Assembly (NCBI GenBank): GCA_016710275.1
Contig: JADJXS010000001.1
Location: forward strand, 1,488,001-1,552,000
Length of the DNA: 64,000 nt
Direction: 5' to 3'
Origin: Phycisphaerales bacterium
Lineage (GTDB): Bacteria > Planctomycetota > Phycisphaerae > UBA1845 > Fen-1342
Both the position numbers and the translations under genes were made by a program. Under the pieces are notes generated by a model. That model made no database searches. It was not told where the DNA came from and saw only the letters and a program-made list of their open reading frames with translations. Positions 51,350-61,555 of this stretch are shown here, piece by piece (the first letter of the stretch is position 1; each line of letters starts with the position of its first letter).

Positions 51350-54300
51350 CTACGGGCACGGCGTGCAGTTCACCGGCAGGAGCAGGCAGTTCACGAACGG
51401 GTCGATGTCGAAGTTGTTGAACAACCCGTTGCAATCGGTGTCGCCCCAGCAGGCGCGCTTGTCCCAGCAGGCCTGCGCGTCGGGCACCGAGGCCGAGTAG
51501 GTGGCCGGGGCGACCGGCTCGAGCGGCTCGAGGATTCCGGCGATGAACGGATCGATGTCGAAGTTGTTGATCAATCCGTCGCAGTTGGCGTCCGCCCGCT
51601 GCACGCCGCCGCAGGCGTCCACGCTGCACGAGATGTTGATGACGCCCTGTCCGGAGCCGAAGGGACCGCCGACGCGGATCAGGTACAGCTCCCCGATGTT
51701 CACGGGGAACGTGACGCTGGCGTCGTCGCCGCAGCCGTCGTCGGAGCAGTGCGCCTCAGCGCCCGGGGGGCAGCCCCAGCCGTTGTAGACGGCCAGCGCG
51801 GTGTTGAAGCCGCTGCCGCAGGTGCTGACGGTGAGCATGCCGGTGCAGGAGGCGCGGTAGCGATACCACACGTCGCTGCGGATCAGGCAGGTGAGCGGGC
51901 CATCGGTGTTTGCGCCGTAGCTGCAGAACGGGGTGCTGCCGTCGGCGATCGACGCCGCCGCGGAGCAATCGTCGTTGTGCGGGTGAATCGACACGTTGAG
52001 CGTGAATGGGGCGTAATCGAACAGGCCGAACTGCGAGACGCGGATGAGGAACTGTTCGCCCGCCTGCACGGCGCGGTTGAGTCGCGCGTCCAGCGGGTGG
52101 CCGTTGCAGTCCACGCCGAAGCAATCGTCATTGCAGTCGAGCGCTGCCCCACCGCAGGCGCTGAACAGCGACAGTGTGGAGTCCAGGTCGGCCATGGCGT
52201 AAGTGCCGAAGGTGTCCACCTGGAGCATGCCGTCGCAGGGGATCGTGACCGAGTACCACACGTCACGCGGTTCGCCGATGGTGCACTGCGGGGTGTCCGA
52301 GGTGGCGCAGGTCAGGTTGCCCAGCGTGGTGCTCGGCACGCCGACGGCCAGCGCGTCGCCGCACAGGTCGTTGTCCGGCGCGGCGTTGCCCGTGACCACC
52401 AGCTCGAATTCGCCGCGGTCGCTCAGGGTTCCGAAGGCGAAGCCGTGTACCAGGATGTAGTAGCGCTCGCCGGCGGTGGTGAGCCAATCGACGCGCGAGG
52501 CCCAGGGGTTCAGGCCGCAGCCGGGGTCGTCGTTGTTTCCGGCCACGCACACCAGCGCATTCGTCGGGCCGCGAAACACGCTGATTTTCGTGTCGAAGTT
52601 GGAATTACAGGTGGAGACGGAGTTCATTCCGCCGTCGCCTTCCATCGTGTACCACACGCCGACGGTGTTGCTGACGACGCCGCTGCACACCGGAACCGCC
52701 TGCACGTTGGAATTGCAGGTGCTGCCGAAGGTGGACGTGTTGCAGCCGACATGCTTTGCGCCGGCGATCGTGTTATTCAACGGCGCCACGTTCGACGGGA
52801 TCCAATTGGCCATCAGGTTGAATCGGCCGTCGTCATACCCGTCGCAGGTTCCACCGACGGCCAGGACGCGGATCAGCACGGTCTGGCCGGCCTGCATCGG
52901 CACGTCGGCCTGTGCATCGGTCGCCGGACCCTGGCCGCAGGGGTTGGGGTCGGGGTATTGGTCGGTCACGCATTCGATCGTGTTCTCGTGCGTCGCCGGG
53001 CATGACGTGTGCACGGAGAATGCCGAGTGCAGGCCGCTGACCGCTTCCGTGCCGCACAGGCTGATGCGCAGCACGCCGGAGCAGCTCGGGGCGGTGAAGC
53101 GGTAGTACACGTCGCCGCTGCCGCCGGCGCACAGGATGCCCGGGGAGTGGGATGCACAGGAGACGTTGCCCAGCGCGCCCTCGCCGGAAATCAGCACTTC
53201 GGCGTCCTGGCAGTGATCGTTAGCGGGCGGGTTGGCCGGCGTGAACACGACCTGGAAGTCGACTGCCTGGGCCGTGAGCTGGGTTCCGAAGTGGGTGACG
53301 CGGATGTAGACGAGCTGTCCCGCGGACATGTTCAGGTCGATCCGCGCCTGGGTGGGGTGGCAGTCGCCGTCGGGGCCGTAGTCGTTGTTGCAGGCCAATT
53401 GGTTGGCGGTCGTGCCGGGACATGCGGAATGCACCGACATGGCGGGGTTCGTGTTCGGCTCAAAGCCCTGGTCAAACGCGCAGGTCTTGAAGGTCGCCAC
53501 GCCGCTGCACGGAGCGCGGTACTTGAACCAGATGTCGCGAGCGCCAGTATTGCCGTCGCAGGTCGATTCACCGTCGTTCGTGCATTGCGTGAGAAAACGG
53601 AACGCCGCCTGAGTGTTGTTTGAGCACATCAGGTGCGCTTCGGGGCATTCGTCCTCGTTGTAGGCGGTGTAGGGCCGGAAGCGGTAATTGTCGTTGGGGC
53701 GCGTGTCGTTCAGGTTGTCGCAGTTCGGGCCGCATTCGAAATACCACTGGTAATTCGACTCCATGCCGATGGTTGCGCTGTCCGAGGTGTCGGCCGACCA
53801 CCCGCCGTAGTGCAACTCCACCGACTGGTCATACTCAAACAGCTTCACCTGAAACGTGTGAAAGTCCGTCGTCAGGCCGCCCAGGCGGGACATCGATGAA
53901 TACTCGATGGTCATCACGCGATTCGGCGCCACGCCCTCCGTCTTGTAGGAGACGCGGTCCGACGCTCCTTGCGCCGGCGCGACGAACAGGTCATCCCACC
54001 ACGGCGCGATGAAGCCCGCCGGCGTGGACTGATCCGGAATCGGGTCATTCAGGTAGAGGTCGCCCGCCTCCGCACCCTCGCTGACTTGGAAGAACGAGAT
54101 GTACCCATTCGATGAGACGCGGACCTGCGTGCTGCCGTAGAAGCCGGTATTGCATCCCGGGAACTGAAACCAGGGGGCGGAGAAGCCGAGCGGGACATCC
54201 ACGTAGGCGTCGTCCGTGCCATCGGCCACCCAGATCGTCGTGGCGCCGGAGAGCAGCGTGAGGCCGACCGCAAACGTCGTCTTCACATAGCAGCCGGTGC

Positions 54301-54847
54301 CGCCGGCGATCCCGCCTTCCATCACCGGTGCAAGCGCCTGGATCTGTGCCAGCGACCGGCCGTGCCGCTCGATGAATGCAACCACCTCCACCGGATACTG
54401 CGTCGGGGTGTAGTCGTACTTTTCGGGTTCGGAGCGCGTGTGGCGATAGTGCTCGTACCAGGCCAGGAAATCGAGGACGGCGGCCGCAACCCCTGGCTCG
54501 TTGAAATCCGGGTGATCGACGTGGACGGCGCCGTCAAACGGCAGGCCGCGGGCCAGCCATTGGCCGACGAAGTTGCCAAGGGCCGAGTCGTATTCGGCGG
54601 GATCCTGACCGGCGGCAATTGCAGTGCGGCGCGAGTTCGCCGCTTCGAGCAACTCCGTCCGCAAGGCGGCCACGTCGGCCGGCGTCCAGGCAGGCAGGCC
54701 CGGCGTCCGGTTCGCGATCAGCACGTCCGCGGGTTCGGAGTGCTTTGCGTCGGCAATGGAGATTGGCTCCTGCGCGTATGAACAGACGGCAAGAACCCCG
54801 AAGGCCAGACAGGCCGCGATTCGGGCGATTTTCAGTGCGGGCGTCAT
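51350..54847 (-). CDS. Large exported protein: nidogen-like region, Cys-rich PPC-like repeats, two dockerin-like repeats
   Basis: 1165 residues from ATG 54845-54847 (AAGGAC 9 nt upstream). The signal peptide reads MTPALKIARIAACLAFGVLA and is cut near YAQ. Residues about 150-350 have a nidogen-like pattern (GFSAPWFQFPGCNT, VSSNGYISFF, IAPWWDDLF, VELHYGGW). Then come five related Cys-rich modules of about 120 residues, each opening like DNDLCGDALAVGVPSTTLGN and containing a VWYxxT strand and a STCN.. or DCNDDC hairpin, as in bacterial pre-peptidase C-terminal beta-sandwich domains. The C-terminus carries two dockerin-like repeats: DANCDGLINNFDIDPFIAG and GDTDCNGLFNNFDIDPFVNC. Likely a large, calcium-stabilised extracellular or surface protein. 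No partner cohesin gene was seen. Confidence 0.85.
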   Translation of the reverse strand: MTPALKIARIAACLAFGVLAVCSYAQEPISIADAKHSEPADVLIANRTPGLPAWTPADVAALRTELLEAANSRRTAIAAGQDPAEYDSALGNFVGQWLARGLPFDGAVHVDHPDFNEPGVAAAVLDFLAWYEHYRHTRSEPEKYDYTPTQYPVEVVAFIERHGRSLAQIQALAPVMEGGIAGGTGCYVKTTFAVGLTLLSGATTIWVADGTDDAYVDVPLGFSAPWFQFPGCNTGFYGSTQVRVSSNGYISFFQVSEGAEAGDLYLNDPIPDQSTPAGFIAPWWDDLFVAPAQGASDRVSYKTEGVAPNRVMTIEYSSMSRLGGLTTDFHTFQVKLFEYDQSVELHYGGWSADTSDSATIGMESNYQWYFECGPNCDNLNDTRPNDNYRFRPYTAYNEDECPEAHLMCSNNTQAAFRFLTQCTNDGESTCDGNTGARDIWFKYRAPCSGVATFKTCAFDQGFEPNTNPAMSVHSACPGTTANQLACNNDYGPDGDCHPTQARIDLNMSAGQLVYIRVTHFGTQLTAQAVDFQVVFTPANPPANDHCQDAEVLISGEGALGNVSCASHSPGILCAGGSGDVYYRFTAPSCSGVLRISLCGTEAVSGLHSAFSVHTSCPATHENTIECVTDQYPDPNPCGQGPATDAQADVPMQAGQTVLIRVLAVGGTCDGYDDGRFNLMANWIPSNVAPLNNTIAGAKHVGCNTSTFGSTCNSNVQAVPVCSGVVSNTVGVWYTMEGDGGMNSVSTCNSNFDTKISVFRGPTNALVCVAGNNDDPGCGLNPWASRVDWLTTAGERYYILVHGFAFGTLSDRGEFELVVTGNAAPDNDLCGDALAVGVPSTTLGNLTCATSDTPQCTIGEPRDVWYSVTIPCDGMLQVDTFGTYAMADLDSTLSLFSACGGAALDCNDDCFGVDCNGHPLDARLNRAVQAGEQFLIRVSQFGLFDYAPFTLNVSIHPHNDDCSAAASIADGSTPFCSYGANTDGPLTCLIRSDVWYRYRASCTGMLTVSTCGSGFNTALAVYNGWGCPPGAEAHCSDDGCGDDASVTFPVNIGELYLIRVGGPFGSGQGVINISCSVDACGGVQRADANCDGLINNFDIDPFIAGILEPLEPVAPATYSASVPDAQACWDKRACWGDTDCNGLFNNFDIDPFVNCLLLPVNCTPCP

Positions 54848-55209
54848 GCGGGCAGTCCTTTTTATCAGTCCCTGTCGGAGAGTGGTTTTGACTCGGTCCA
54901 CCCCCATCCACGACGCCGGCGGGTGGCGCGCCTCACGACGCGCGGTTATTTTTTGGATTTCCTGCTGGAGGGATTGCTTGGGGCGAGTTGGGGGGGGAGC
55001 ATGCCGACGCAAAGCCGTCGGCATGGTACCCAAATCGGCACGGCAATTTGCATGTGGCATCGGGCTTCCGCCCGATGCACTGCACCGCCCGGAAGGGCGG
55101 TGCCACGACGCACAGCATGCTTACGCTGAGTACAGCGAAAGCATGCCACCCCGGGCGCTATCGAAAGGCGCTATCGAGGGGCGCTATCGAAAGGCGCTAT
55201 CGAGGGGCG
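54848..55209. other. Gene-free stretch with a hairpin cluster
   Basis: About 360 bases upstream of the large exported-protein gene, no gene. It contains four consecutive hairpins at 55000-55146 and the start of a 13-bp tandem repeat. Confidence 0.6.
55000..55146. repeat. Cluster of four REP-like hairpins
   Basis: Four inverted repeats in 147 bp: CATGCCGAC/GTCGGCATG (55000-55025), CATCGGGC-TTCC-GCCCGATG (55058-55077), GCACCGCCC-GGAA-GGGCGGTGC (55082-55103) and the 32-nt element at 55115-55146, which is an exact reverse complement of 26548-26579. All but the first have tetraloops. The third and fourth have counterparts at 30333-30407. Confidence 0.85.
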
Positions 55210-55218
55210 CTATCGAGG
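55154..55218. repeat. 13-bp tandem repeat, five copies, overlapping a stop codon
   Basis: GGCGCTATCGARR repeated at 55154, 55167, 55180, 55193 and 55206. The last unit supplies the stop of the SPOR-like lipoprotein gene (TAG, minus strand 55210-55212). Confidence 0.85.
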
Positions 55219-56085
55219 GGCGGTGCGGGCCGGGCGCTCGGCATTGGGGAGCATGACGGGGAATGAAGCGTTGGGGATGCGCTGCTTGACGTCGCCGCGC
55301 GCGTCGCGGGTGATGTTGTAGACGATGTGCCCGTTCTCGAGGTTGTGAGGGAAGCGGCGCTGATAATCGAGCATCTTCGGATCGACGATCTTCGCCGAGA
55401 CTCCCCGCCGGCCCGTGAGCGGGTTTTCCGACGCGGACTCGGCGATCGCCCGGTACGGAAACGCGCCGATGCACACCGAGCTGACCGTTTCGCCGTGGTG
55501 AAAATAGGCAGGAACGCCCTCTTCACGAAGCACGCGGCAATATTCCTCCGCGGCCTGCCAGCGCTCGGTCATGTCACGCGTGTTGTAGAAGGCGCCGACC
55601 TGCAGTGACCAGTAGCCCTTCGCATTCTCCAGATTCCACTCCGCGTTGCCCGTCCGAACCGTCGGAAGCGGGGCGAGAATGGCCCGGGCGAAGGGGCGTA
55701 CGTCGGCATTGGCGAACGTGAGCCGCAGAATGCGCTCCAGGTCAGCGGAGTGATCCGGACGGAAGCTGCGCAGGCCGTTGGCGTCATAGCGAACCGAGTA
55801 GCGCCCGTAATACACGAGGCTGGCGTCGGAGACGTGCAAGACCTGCACCAGATCGGGGCGGAGGCCTTCGGCGCGTTTCAGCGCTTCGGCGTAGGACTTG
55901 GCGAACTGCATGCGATCGGGTCCGCGCTCGACGCGGCAGCGAATGGCCCAGGTCTCCTGCGGTTGGGTTCCGCCGCCGGGGGGGGCGCCGCCGCCTCCCA
56001 TTCCGCCGCCCGGGCCGTCCGCGCAGCCGGTGCTCGCGAGGATGGCAAGCAGCCCACATGCGGCGATCAGTCGAAGCGAAGACAC
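55210..56085 (-). CDS. Putative lipoprotein with a SPOR-like domain
   Basis: 291 residues from the GTG at 56083-56085 (AGGAG about 11 nt upstream). The signal VSSLRLIAACGLLAILAST leads to the lipobox GCADG, followed by a Gly-rich spacer. Residues about 155-215 resemble a SPOR domain: GYWSLQVGAFYNTRDM and YCRVLREEGVPAYFHHGETV. An earlier segment (WAIRCRVERGPDRM, YGRYSVRYDANGLRS) may be another copy. SPOR domains bind peptidoglycan, so the protein may lie at the cell wall or septum. The C-terminal stop is supplied by a 13-bp tandem repeat. Confidence 0.72.
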   Translation of the reverse strand: MSSLRLIAACGLLAILASTGCADGPGGGMGGGGAPPGGGTQPQETWAIRCRVERGPDRMQFAKSYAEALKRAEGLRPDLVQVLHVSDASLVYYGRYSVRYDANGLRSFRPDHSADLERILRLTFANADVRPFARAILAPLPTVRTGNAEWNLENAKGYWSLQVGAFYNTRDMTERWQAAEEYCRVLREEGVPAYFHHGETVSSVCIGAFPYRAIAESASENPLTGRRGVSAKIVDPKMLDYQRRFPHNLENGHIVYNITRDARGDVKQRIPNASFPVMLPNAERPARTAPR

Positions 56086-56161
56086 GGGGGGTTGCTCCTG
56101 CGGCCGGTCGCGCCGATTCGCGGCCGGCGACGGGTGGGGCTGTACGGACGATCCTGCGCCG

Positions 56162-57547
56162 TCAGCGGCGAACAAATGCCGCGACCGCCGCAGAGTAGAC
56201 CTCCAGGCAGCGGGCGGCGGAGTCGGTCCAGGAAAGCTGGCGGATTTCGAAGCTGCCATGTTCGCGCAGCGTGTTTCGCAACGGCGGATGTCGCAGGACG
56301 GCGACGATCTTGTTCGCCATCTCGTCCACGTCCCAGAAATCCACTTTGAGGGCGTGGGTCAGGATTTCGGCGACGCCGCTCTGCTTGGAGATCAGTACGG
56401 GCACGTCGTTTGAGAGTGCCTCGAGCGGGGCGATGCCGAACGGTTCGCTGACGGACGGCATGACGTAGAGGTCGGCCATCTGGAAGACGCGGTGTACGTC
56501 CGCCCCGCGAAGAAAGCCGGTGAACGTGACGCGATCGCCGATGCCCATGGACTCGGCCAGTTCGATCATGCGCTTGGCCATGTCGCCCGAGCCGGCCATG
56601 ATGAACCGCACGTTCTGCTCGACCTCGAGAACGCGCTTCGCCGCGGCGAGAAAGAACTCGGGGCCTTTCTGCATGGTGATGCGGCCCATGAACAGGACGA
56701 TTTTCTCATCGGAGCGGATCGGCGCGGCTTCGCGGGCGGGTCGGCCGTTGTTGTCGTCGTCGATGGCGTTGTAGACCACCTCGACCTTCGCACCAGCCAC
56801 GCCGTAGCGATGCTCGACGATGGTGCGCGTGAGGTGGCTGACGGCGATGACGCGCGTGGCGGCGTGCATGCCGGCGCGCTCGATGTCGTAGATCCGCTGG
56901 TTGACGTGCGTTCCGGAGCGGTCGAACTCGGTCGAGTGCACATGCACGACCAGCGGGCGGCCACTGTCCTGAGCCACGGCGATCCCGGCGGGAAATGTCA
57001 TCCAGTCGTGTGCGTGCACCACGTCGAAGCTCTCGCGCCGCGCCAGGCGCACCGCGGCGCGGGCATACCGCTCCGCTTCGGCGAAGAGGTCGCCCGCATA
57101 GTGACCGCCGGCGCTGACGCCCGGCTTTGAACCGCCGCTGACGGGCGGCGCGATCGGCGGTACAGCCCGCGCTTCGGCGCCGGCTCTGGCCGCTGCACCG
57201 GCCGCACCTGCCGCTGCCAGCGCGATTTCCGCGTCGGGCGTGCCGGCGGGGCGGGCGTAAGGATCGAGCATGGCCGCCACCCGCCGAAAGCGGATGTGGC
57301 GGAAACCGGCTTCGGCCGGCGGCTGCATTTCCTCCCCTTCCTCGATTTCCGCCAGCTCGTCTTCGCTCAGGCCGGCCGGAGAGCGCAGGGCCACGTGGCT
57401 GGCGGATGCGTCGCTGACGGCGTGCGGCAAAATGAAGATGACCTGTGTGCCGAGCTTGTCCATCGCGCGGGTGAGGCCGAAACAGGCTGTTCCCAGTCCG
57501 CCACTGATGAACGGCGGGAACTCCCAACCGAGCATGAACACTCTCAT
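56162..57547 (-). CDS. GT4-type glycosyltransferase (glycogen-synthase-like)
   Basis: 461 residues from ATG 57545-57547. MRVFMLGWEFPPFISGGLGTA is the N-terminal donor loop typical of glycogen/starch synthase-like enzymes; VVHAHDWMTFPAGI lies in the N-domain. The C-domain has VLFMGRITMQKGPEFFLAAA, YVMPSVSEPFGIAPLEALS with the E-x7-E motif, and SKQSGVAEI. An Ala/Pro-rich insert (AAAGAAGAAARAGAEARAV) lies around residues 105-125. Glycogen synthases of this group are retaining GT5 or GT4 enzymes; the acceptor is not known. Divergent from infB. Confidence 0.88.
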   Translation of the reverse strand: MRVFMLGWEFPPFISGGLGTACFGLTRAMDKLGTQVIFILPHAVSDASASHVALRSPAGLSEDELAEIEEGEEMQPPAEAGFRHIRFRRVAAMLDPYARPAGTPDAEIALAAAGAAGAAARAGAEARAVPPIAPPVSGGSKPGVSAGGHYAGDLFAEAERYARAAVRLARRESFDVVHAHDWMTFPAGIAVAQDSGRPLVVHVHSTEFDRSGTHVNQRIYDIERAGMHAATRVIAVSHLTRTIVEHRYGVAGAKVEVVYNAIDDDNNGRPAREAAPIRSDEKIVLFMGRITMQKGPEFFLAAAKRVLEVEQNVRFIMAGSGDMAKRMIELAESMGIGDRVTFTGFLRGADVHRVFQMADLYVMPSVSEPFGIAPLEALSNDVPVLISKQSGVAEILTHALKVDFWDVDEMANKIVAVLRHPPLRNTLREHGSFEIRQLSWTDSAARCLEVYSAAVAAFVRR

Positions 57548-57900
57548 GGGCAACGAGTCTCCAGGGGGATGGCGTGTTCGCGACGCGGTTCAAGCGGGTC
57601 ATGCCCGGCTGTCCGGCGCAACCGGGGAAGGCTATCGGTAGGAGGGGTCGGCGTCAACGCGGGCCGGTTGGACGGAGCAATCCGCAACCGCTCCCGGCGG
57701 GTTGGGTTGGACCGAATTTGGCGCGTTGCAGTGGCGTAACCTTGACTTTTGGATTATCTTATGGGGACTGGAGAAGGGAGCGGCGAAAGGGCGTGCCGAC
57801 ACGCTTTGGGGGCTTTGTTCCCATCGCGCGGCGGCGCGGCCTTTTGAGAGGGTCCGTTTTCACGGGTCGGCCCGCCCCGGAGCGAGCCGCGGAGAGGTTT
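57548..57900. other. Gene-free leader upstream of infB
   Basis: About 350 bases between the divergent glycosyltransferase and infB. An AT-rich patch (TTGACTTTTGGATTATC at 57742) may contain the infB promoter. No riboswitch recognised. Confidence 0.5.
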
Positions 57901-60699
57901 GTGGCCAAAACGGTCCGATTGCACAACCTGGCGAAAGAGCTTGGTATCCCAAGCAAGTCGATCATCGAGAAGTGCCGCGCTGAGGGCATCGAGGTCAAGA
58001 ACCACATGGCCGCGATCCCGATCGGCCTCGCCGAGTCGATCAAGGAGTGGTTCGGCGCGGGGGATGTGGCCACATCCGTTGAGATTGCCGAGCACCCGGA
58101 CCTTGCCAAGATTCCGAAGCGCCGCCCGCGGCGCCCGACGGACACTGATTCCGAAGGCGACGCAGATAAGCATGATTCCGTCTCCGACGCCGAATTCGCG
58201 GAGGCGGCCGGTGCTGATTCGCATTCCGATGTTGAGATGCCGGTGGAAGACGCACCGGTCATTGCGGTTCCGGAGCGCCTGATTGTCGAGAAGCCGGCTG
58301 CCGAGATTCTTCCGGCGGCGGCCGCGGAAGCGGGGGCGTTGCCGGCCGAGCCTGTCGAATCGGCGGGCCAGGGTCTTGTTGCGACGCCGGACCCGGTGCA
58401 ACCCGAAATCAGCGAATTGCCCGGCCCCGTCACTCCGCCCGCAGCCCCGCTTCGACCCGCCGCGGCCGCACCCGCGCCTGCGGAACCCCCTGCGCCGCCG
58501 GTTCGCCCGGCCGGTCCGCAGTTGGTGCCCAAGCCGGCCGAGTTGCGCGGGCCGCGCGTTGTTCGAATTGAGAAGCCGGACGTGCTGCCGACGCCTCGCC
58601 CGCGAACGGCGCTGGGGCCGGCTGCGGATCGGGGCGGCTATGCGGCCGGCCCACCGGCGACGGGGGCGCCCGGCGCGGCGGGTCGTCGTCGACCCGGAGT
58701 AAGGACAAAAGAGGAAGAGGAGGCAGCGAAGCGCGGGACGCGCAGTCCGCGGCGCCACGGCGGCATCGACGACGTGGTCGACAAGATGCGCGAATGGCGC
58801 GATCAGGATCTGCTGGAGCGAAAAGAGCGCCTCGCCAGCGCGACGGGACACGGCCTGCGCGACCGCCGCGCCGCTGAGCGTCGCCGCGTGCACTCGATCT
58901 CCAGCCCGGCATCGCCCGCGGGGCGAGCCAGGCCGGACGAGTCGCTGCACCTCGAGGCGCCCTTGCTGGTCAAGGATTTTTGCTCGGCGGTTGGCATTCC
59001 GTTCCCGAAGCTGCTGCCGAAGCTGCTGGAAGCAGGCAAGACGCTGACACTCAACCAGTCGATGGACGTGGAGACGGCCGAGCTTCTGGTGCTGTCGCTC
59101 AATCTCAACGTCACAATTGTTCCGGCGCGCACCGCCTATGAACGGCTGCAGGATGAATTTGAGGCGCGGGAGCGGCCGAACCTGCTGCCGCGGCCGCCGG
59201 TGGTGGCGATGCTGGGGCACGTGGATCACGGCAAGACGTCGCTGCTGGACGCAATCCGCCGGACGGACGTTGCGGCAGGCGAGGCCGGCGGCATCACGCA
59301 GCACATCGGCGCTTATCGCATCGATCATGACAACTGGCACGTCACGTTCCTGGACACGCCGGGCCACGAGGCGTTCACCTCGATGCGCGCCCGCGGCGCG
59401 AATCTGACGGACGTGGTGGTGCTGGTGGTTGCAGCGGATGACGGCGTCATGCCGCAGACGGTGGAGGCGCTCAATCACGCCAAGGCGGCGGGCGTCTCGA
59501 TCGTCGTGGCGCTTAACAAGATCGACCTGCCGGGCGTCGACACAAACCGCATTTACGCCAATCTCTCCGAGCATGAACTGGTGCCGACGGAGTGGGGCGG
59601 CACGACGGACGTGGTGAAGACCAGCGCCACGACCGGCCTGGGCGTCGACGATTTGCTGTCGCACCTGAGCACGCTCAGCGAACTGCTGGATCTGAAGGCC
59701 GATGCGACGGTGCCCGCTCTTGCCGCGGTGATTGAAGCGCGGATGAAGGAGGGGCAGGGCGTCGTTGCGCAGGTGCTGGTGCGGGAGGGCACGCTTCGGC
59801 CGGGTCAGTTTGTGGTGTGTGGTCCGGGTGCGGGCCGCATCCGCGCATTGATCGACGACAAGGGCCGGCGGGTGAACGAGGCCGGACCCGGCACGCCGGT
59901 GACGGTGACCGGGTTGGACGAGTTGCCGGAGACCGGCGACCGGCTGTTCCAGGTGGATTCGCTGGACCGGGCCAAGACCGTGGCGCAGGAAGTCCGCGAT
60001 CAGCGGCGCCAGGCGTCGCTGGCGGCGGTTCGCCGCACGCGCGGCCTGGAGGAGTTGCTGGCCGGCGCGACGCAGGGCGAGGTGCCCACGCTGAACGTGA
60101 TTCTCAAGGCGGACGTGCAGGGTTCGGTCGACGCACTCAAGCAGAAGGCGGCCGAGTTCCCGGCGGACAAGGTGCGACTGAACCTGTTGCACACGGGCGT
60201 CGGCGCGATCAGCGAGGCGGATGTGCGGCTGGCGCAGGCGTCGGATGCGATTGTGATCGGCTTCACGGTCGTTGCCGACGATCGGGCGCGGCAGTTGGCC
60301 GAGCAGGTGGGCGTCGAGATTCGCACGTACCGCATCATTTACGAAGTGCTGGCCGACATTCAGAAGGCGCTGGAGGGGCTGCTCGAGCCGATCCGCCGCG
60401 AAGAGACTCGCGGCAAGGCCGAGGTTCGGAACATCTTCAACGTGTCGCGCGTCGGCACGATTGCGGGCTGCTTCGTCAGCGACGGGTCGATCACCCGCAC
60501 GTCCAAGGTCCGGCTGGTCCGCGACGGGCGGATCATCCTGGAGCGCGGTTCGCTGCAGTCGCTCAAGCGCTTCAAGGACGACGCCCGCGAAGTGCGCAGC
60601 GGCCTTGAATGCGGCATGAAGATCCAGGACTTCGACGATGTGAAGCCGGGCGATGTGATCGAGGCGTACGAGGTCGTGGAAACGGCGCAGTCGCTGTAG
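57901..60699 (+). CDS. infB: Translation initiation factor IF-2
   Basis: IF-2 is the GTPase that brings fMet-tRNA to the 30S subunit. The protein is 932 residues. The GTG at 57901 has GAGAGG 4 nt upstream and gives the IF2_N start [20 protein letters not shown]. Residues about 55-330 are a Pro/Ala/Glu-rich linker, and a second IF2_N-like helix precedes the G domain. G motifs: [16 protein letters not shown] (437-452), [26 protein letters not shown]. The C-terminal domains have [50 protein letters not shown] and [12 protein letters not shown]. First gene of infB-DUF503-rbfA. Confidence 0.97.
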   Translation: MAKTVRLHNLAKELGIPSKSIIEKCRAEGIEVKNHMAAIPIGLAESIKEWFGAGDVATSVEIAEHPDLAKIPKRRPRRPTDTDSEGDADKHDSVSDAEFAEAAGADSHSDVEMPVEDAPVIAVPERLIVEKPAAEILPAAAAEAGALPAEPVESAGQGLVATPDPVQPEISELPGPVTPPAAPLRPAAAAPAPAEPPAPPVRPAGPQLVPKPAELRGPRVVRIEKPDVLPTPRPRTALGPAADRGGYAAGPPATGAPGAAGRRRPGVRTKEEEEAAKRGTRSPRRHGGIDDVVDKMREWRDQDLLERKERLASATGHGLRDRRAAERRRVHSISSPASPAGRARPDESLHLEAPLLVKDFCSAVGIPFPKLLPKLLEAGKTLTLNQSMDVETAELLVLSLNLNVTIVPARTAYERLQDEFEARERPNLLPRPPVVAMLGHVDHGKTSLLDAIRRTDVAAGEAGGITQHIGAYRIDHDNWHVTFLDTPGHEAFTSMRARGANLTDVVVLVVAADDGVMPQTVEALNHAKAAGVSIVVALNKIDLPGVDTNRIYANLSEHELVPTEWGGTTDVVKTSATTGLGVDDLLSHLSTLSELLDLKADATVPALAAVIEARMKEGQGVVAQVLVREGTLRPGQFVVCGPGAGRIRALIDDKGRRVNEAGPGTPVTVTGLDELPETGDRLFQVDSLDRAKTVAQEVRDQRRQASLAAVRRTRGLEELLAGATQGEVPTLNVILKADVQGSVDALKQKAAEFPADKVRLNLLHTGVGAISEADVRLAQASDAIVIGFTVVADDRARQLAEQVGVEIRTYRIIYEVLADIQKALEGLLEPIRREETRGKAEVRNIFNVSRVGTIAGCFVSDGSITRTSKVRLVRDGRIILERGSLQSLKRFKDDAREVRSGLECGMKIQDFDDVKPGDVIEAYEVVETAQSL

Positions 60700-60724
60700 C
60701 GCGGCGCGGAGTCGAAGGAGCGAT

Positions 60725-61006
60725 GTGGTCGTCGGCGTGCTGACGGTGCGGCTGGCCGTGTTCGAGTCGCTGAGTCTGAAGGACAAGCGGCGAGTGACGC
60801 GCAGCCTGCGGGATCGCATTGGGGCCAGGCACAACGTATCGATCGCGGAAGTGGACGACCTCGACCACCGCCAGGCGGCGACGCTGGGGATTGCGATGGT
60901 GTCAAACGACGCGGCATTCACGCGGAGCTGTCTCCAGAAGATTGTGGACGAGTTGCGGGCCTTTCCGGGCGCTTCGCTGCTGTCCTTCGACATTGAACTG
61001 CTTTAG
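60725..61006 (+). CDS. DUF503 (YlxP-like) protein
   Basis: 93 residues from GTG 60725, with AAGGAG about 5 nt upstream. MVVGVLTVRLAVFESLSLKDKR, VTRSLRDRIGARHNVSIAEVD and FPGASLLSFDIELL match the DUF503 family, which usually sits between infB and rbfA. Family role is linked to 30S maturation or RNA binding but is not established. Placed here in the same position, 25 nt after infB. Confidence 0.92.
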   Translation: MVVGVLTVRLAVFESLSLKDKRRVTRSLRDRIGARHNVSIAEVDDLDHRQAATLGIAMVSNDAAFTRSCLQKIVDELRAFPGASLLSFDIELL

Positions 61007-61038
61007 AAGCGCCCGCGCGCGGCGGCGCGGCGGGCGGG

Positions 61039-61551
61039 ATGGTGCGTGTGTCCAGAAGAACCGAGCGCGTGGGCAGCCTGATCCGCGACATTCTCGCGGG
61101 GCTGATCCGGACGCGCCTCAATGACCCGCGAATCGAGCCGTTGACCTCGATCACCCGAGTCGACGTCGCCGCGGATTTCTCGCTGGCGACGGTGCACGTT
61201 TCCGTCATGGCGACGGAAGCCAAGCGGAAGCTGACGGTGCAGGCCCTGCAGAGCGCCAGCGCGCGGCTGCGATCATTCATGGGGGAGGACCTGGTGCTGC
61301 GCAAGCTGCCGCGGCTGGTCTTCGAACTGGATGATTCCGTCCGCCGCGGCGCGGAGATGGTCAACGCGCTGGAGCAGCTTCGCGCCGAGCGCGGCGAGCC
61401 GCCCGACTGGGAAGTCGCGGGCGAAAACGAAGACCAGGACCAGGCCGCAGGTCCGGCGGATGGCGCATCCGCCGGTGCAACCCGTCCCCCCGCTCCGGCC
61501 GCCGATGCGCCCAGGCCGGGCAATCCCCAGCGATCATCGGAGGCTGAGTAA
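61039..61551 (+). CDS. rbfA: Ribosome-binding factor A
   Basis: 170 residues. RTERVGSLIRDILAGLIRTRLNDPRI, ITRVDVAADFSLATVHVSVM and RKLPRLVFELDDSVRRGAEM are the RbfA core that matures the 30S 5' domain and helps cold adaptation. An acidic then Pro/Ala-rich tail of about 45 residues follows. 32 nt after DUF503 and 4 nt before the next gene. Confidence 0.95.
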   Translation: MVRVSRRTERVGSLIRDILAGLIRTRLNDPRIEPLTSITRVDVAADFSLATVHVSVMATEAKRKLTVQALQSASARLRSFMGEDLVLRKLPRLVFELDDSVRRGAEMVNALEQLRAERGEPPDWEVAGENEDQDQAAGPADGASAGATRPPAPAADAPRPGNPQRSSEAE

Positions 61552-61555
61552 CCCC

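Noticed and set aside
51350..54847. True cellulosomal dockerin/cohesin system
   Set aside because: The repeats resemble dockerin calcium loops, but no cohesin or scaffoldin was seen in the window, so only dockerin-like is claimed.
57754..60993. A 1079-codon open frame on the minus strand across infB
   Set aside because: Antisense to an undoubted IF-2 gene; composition (Arg, His, Gln-rich) is that of a GC shadow.
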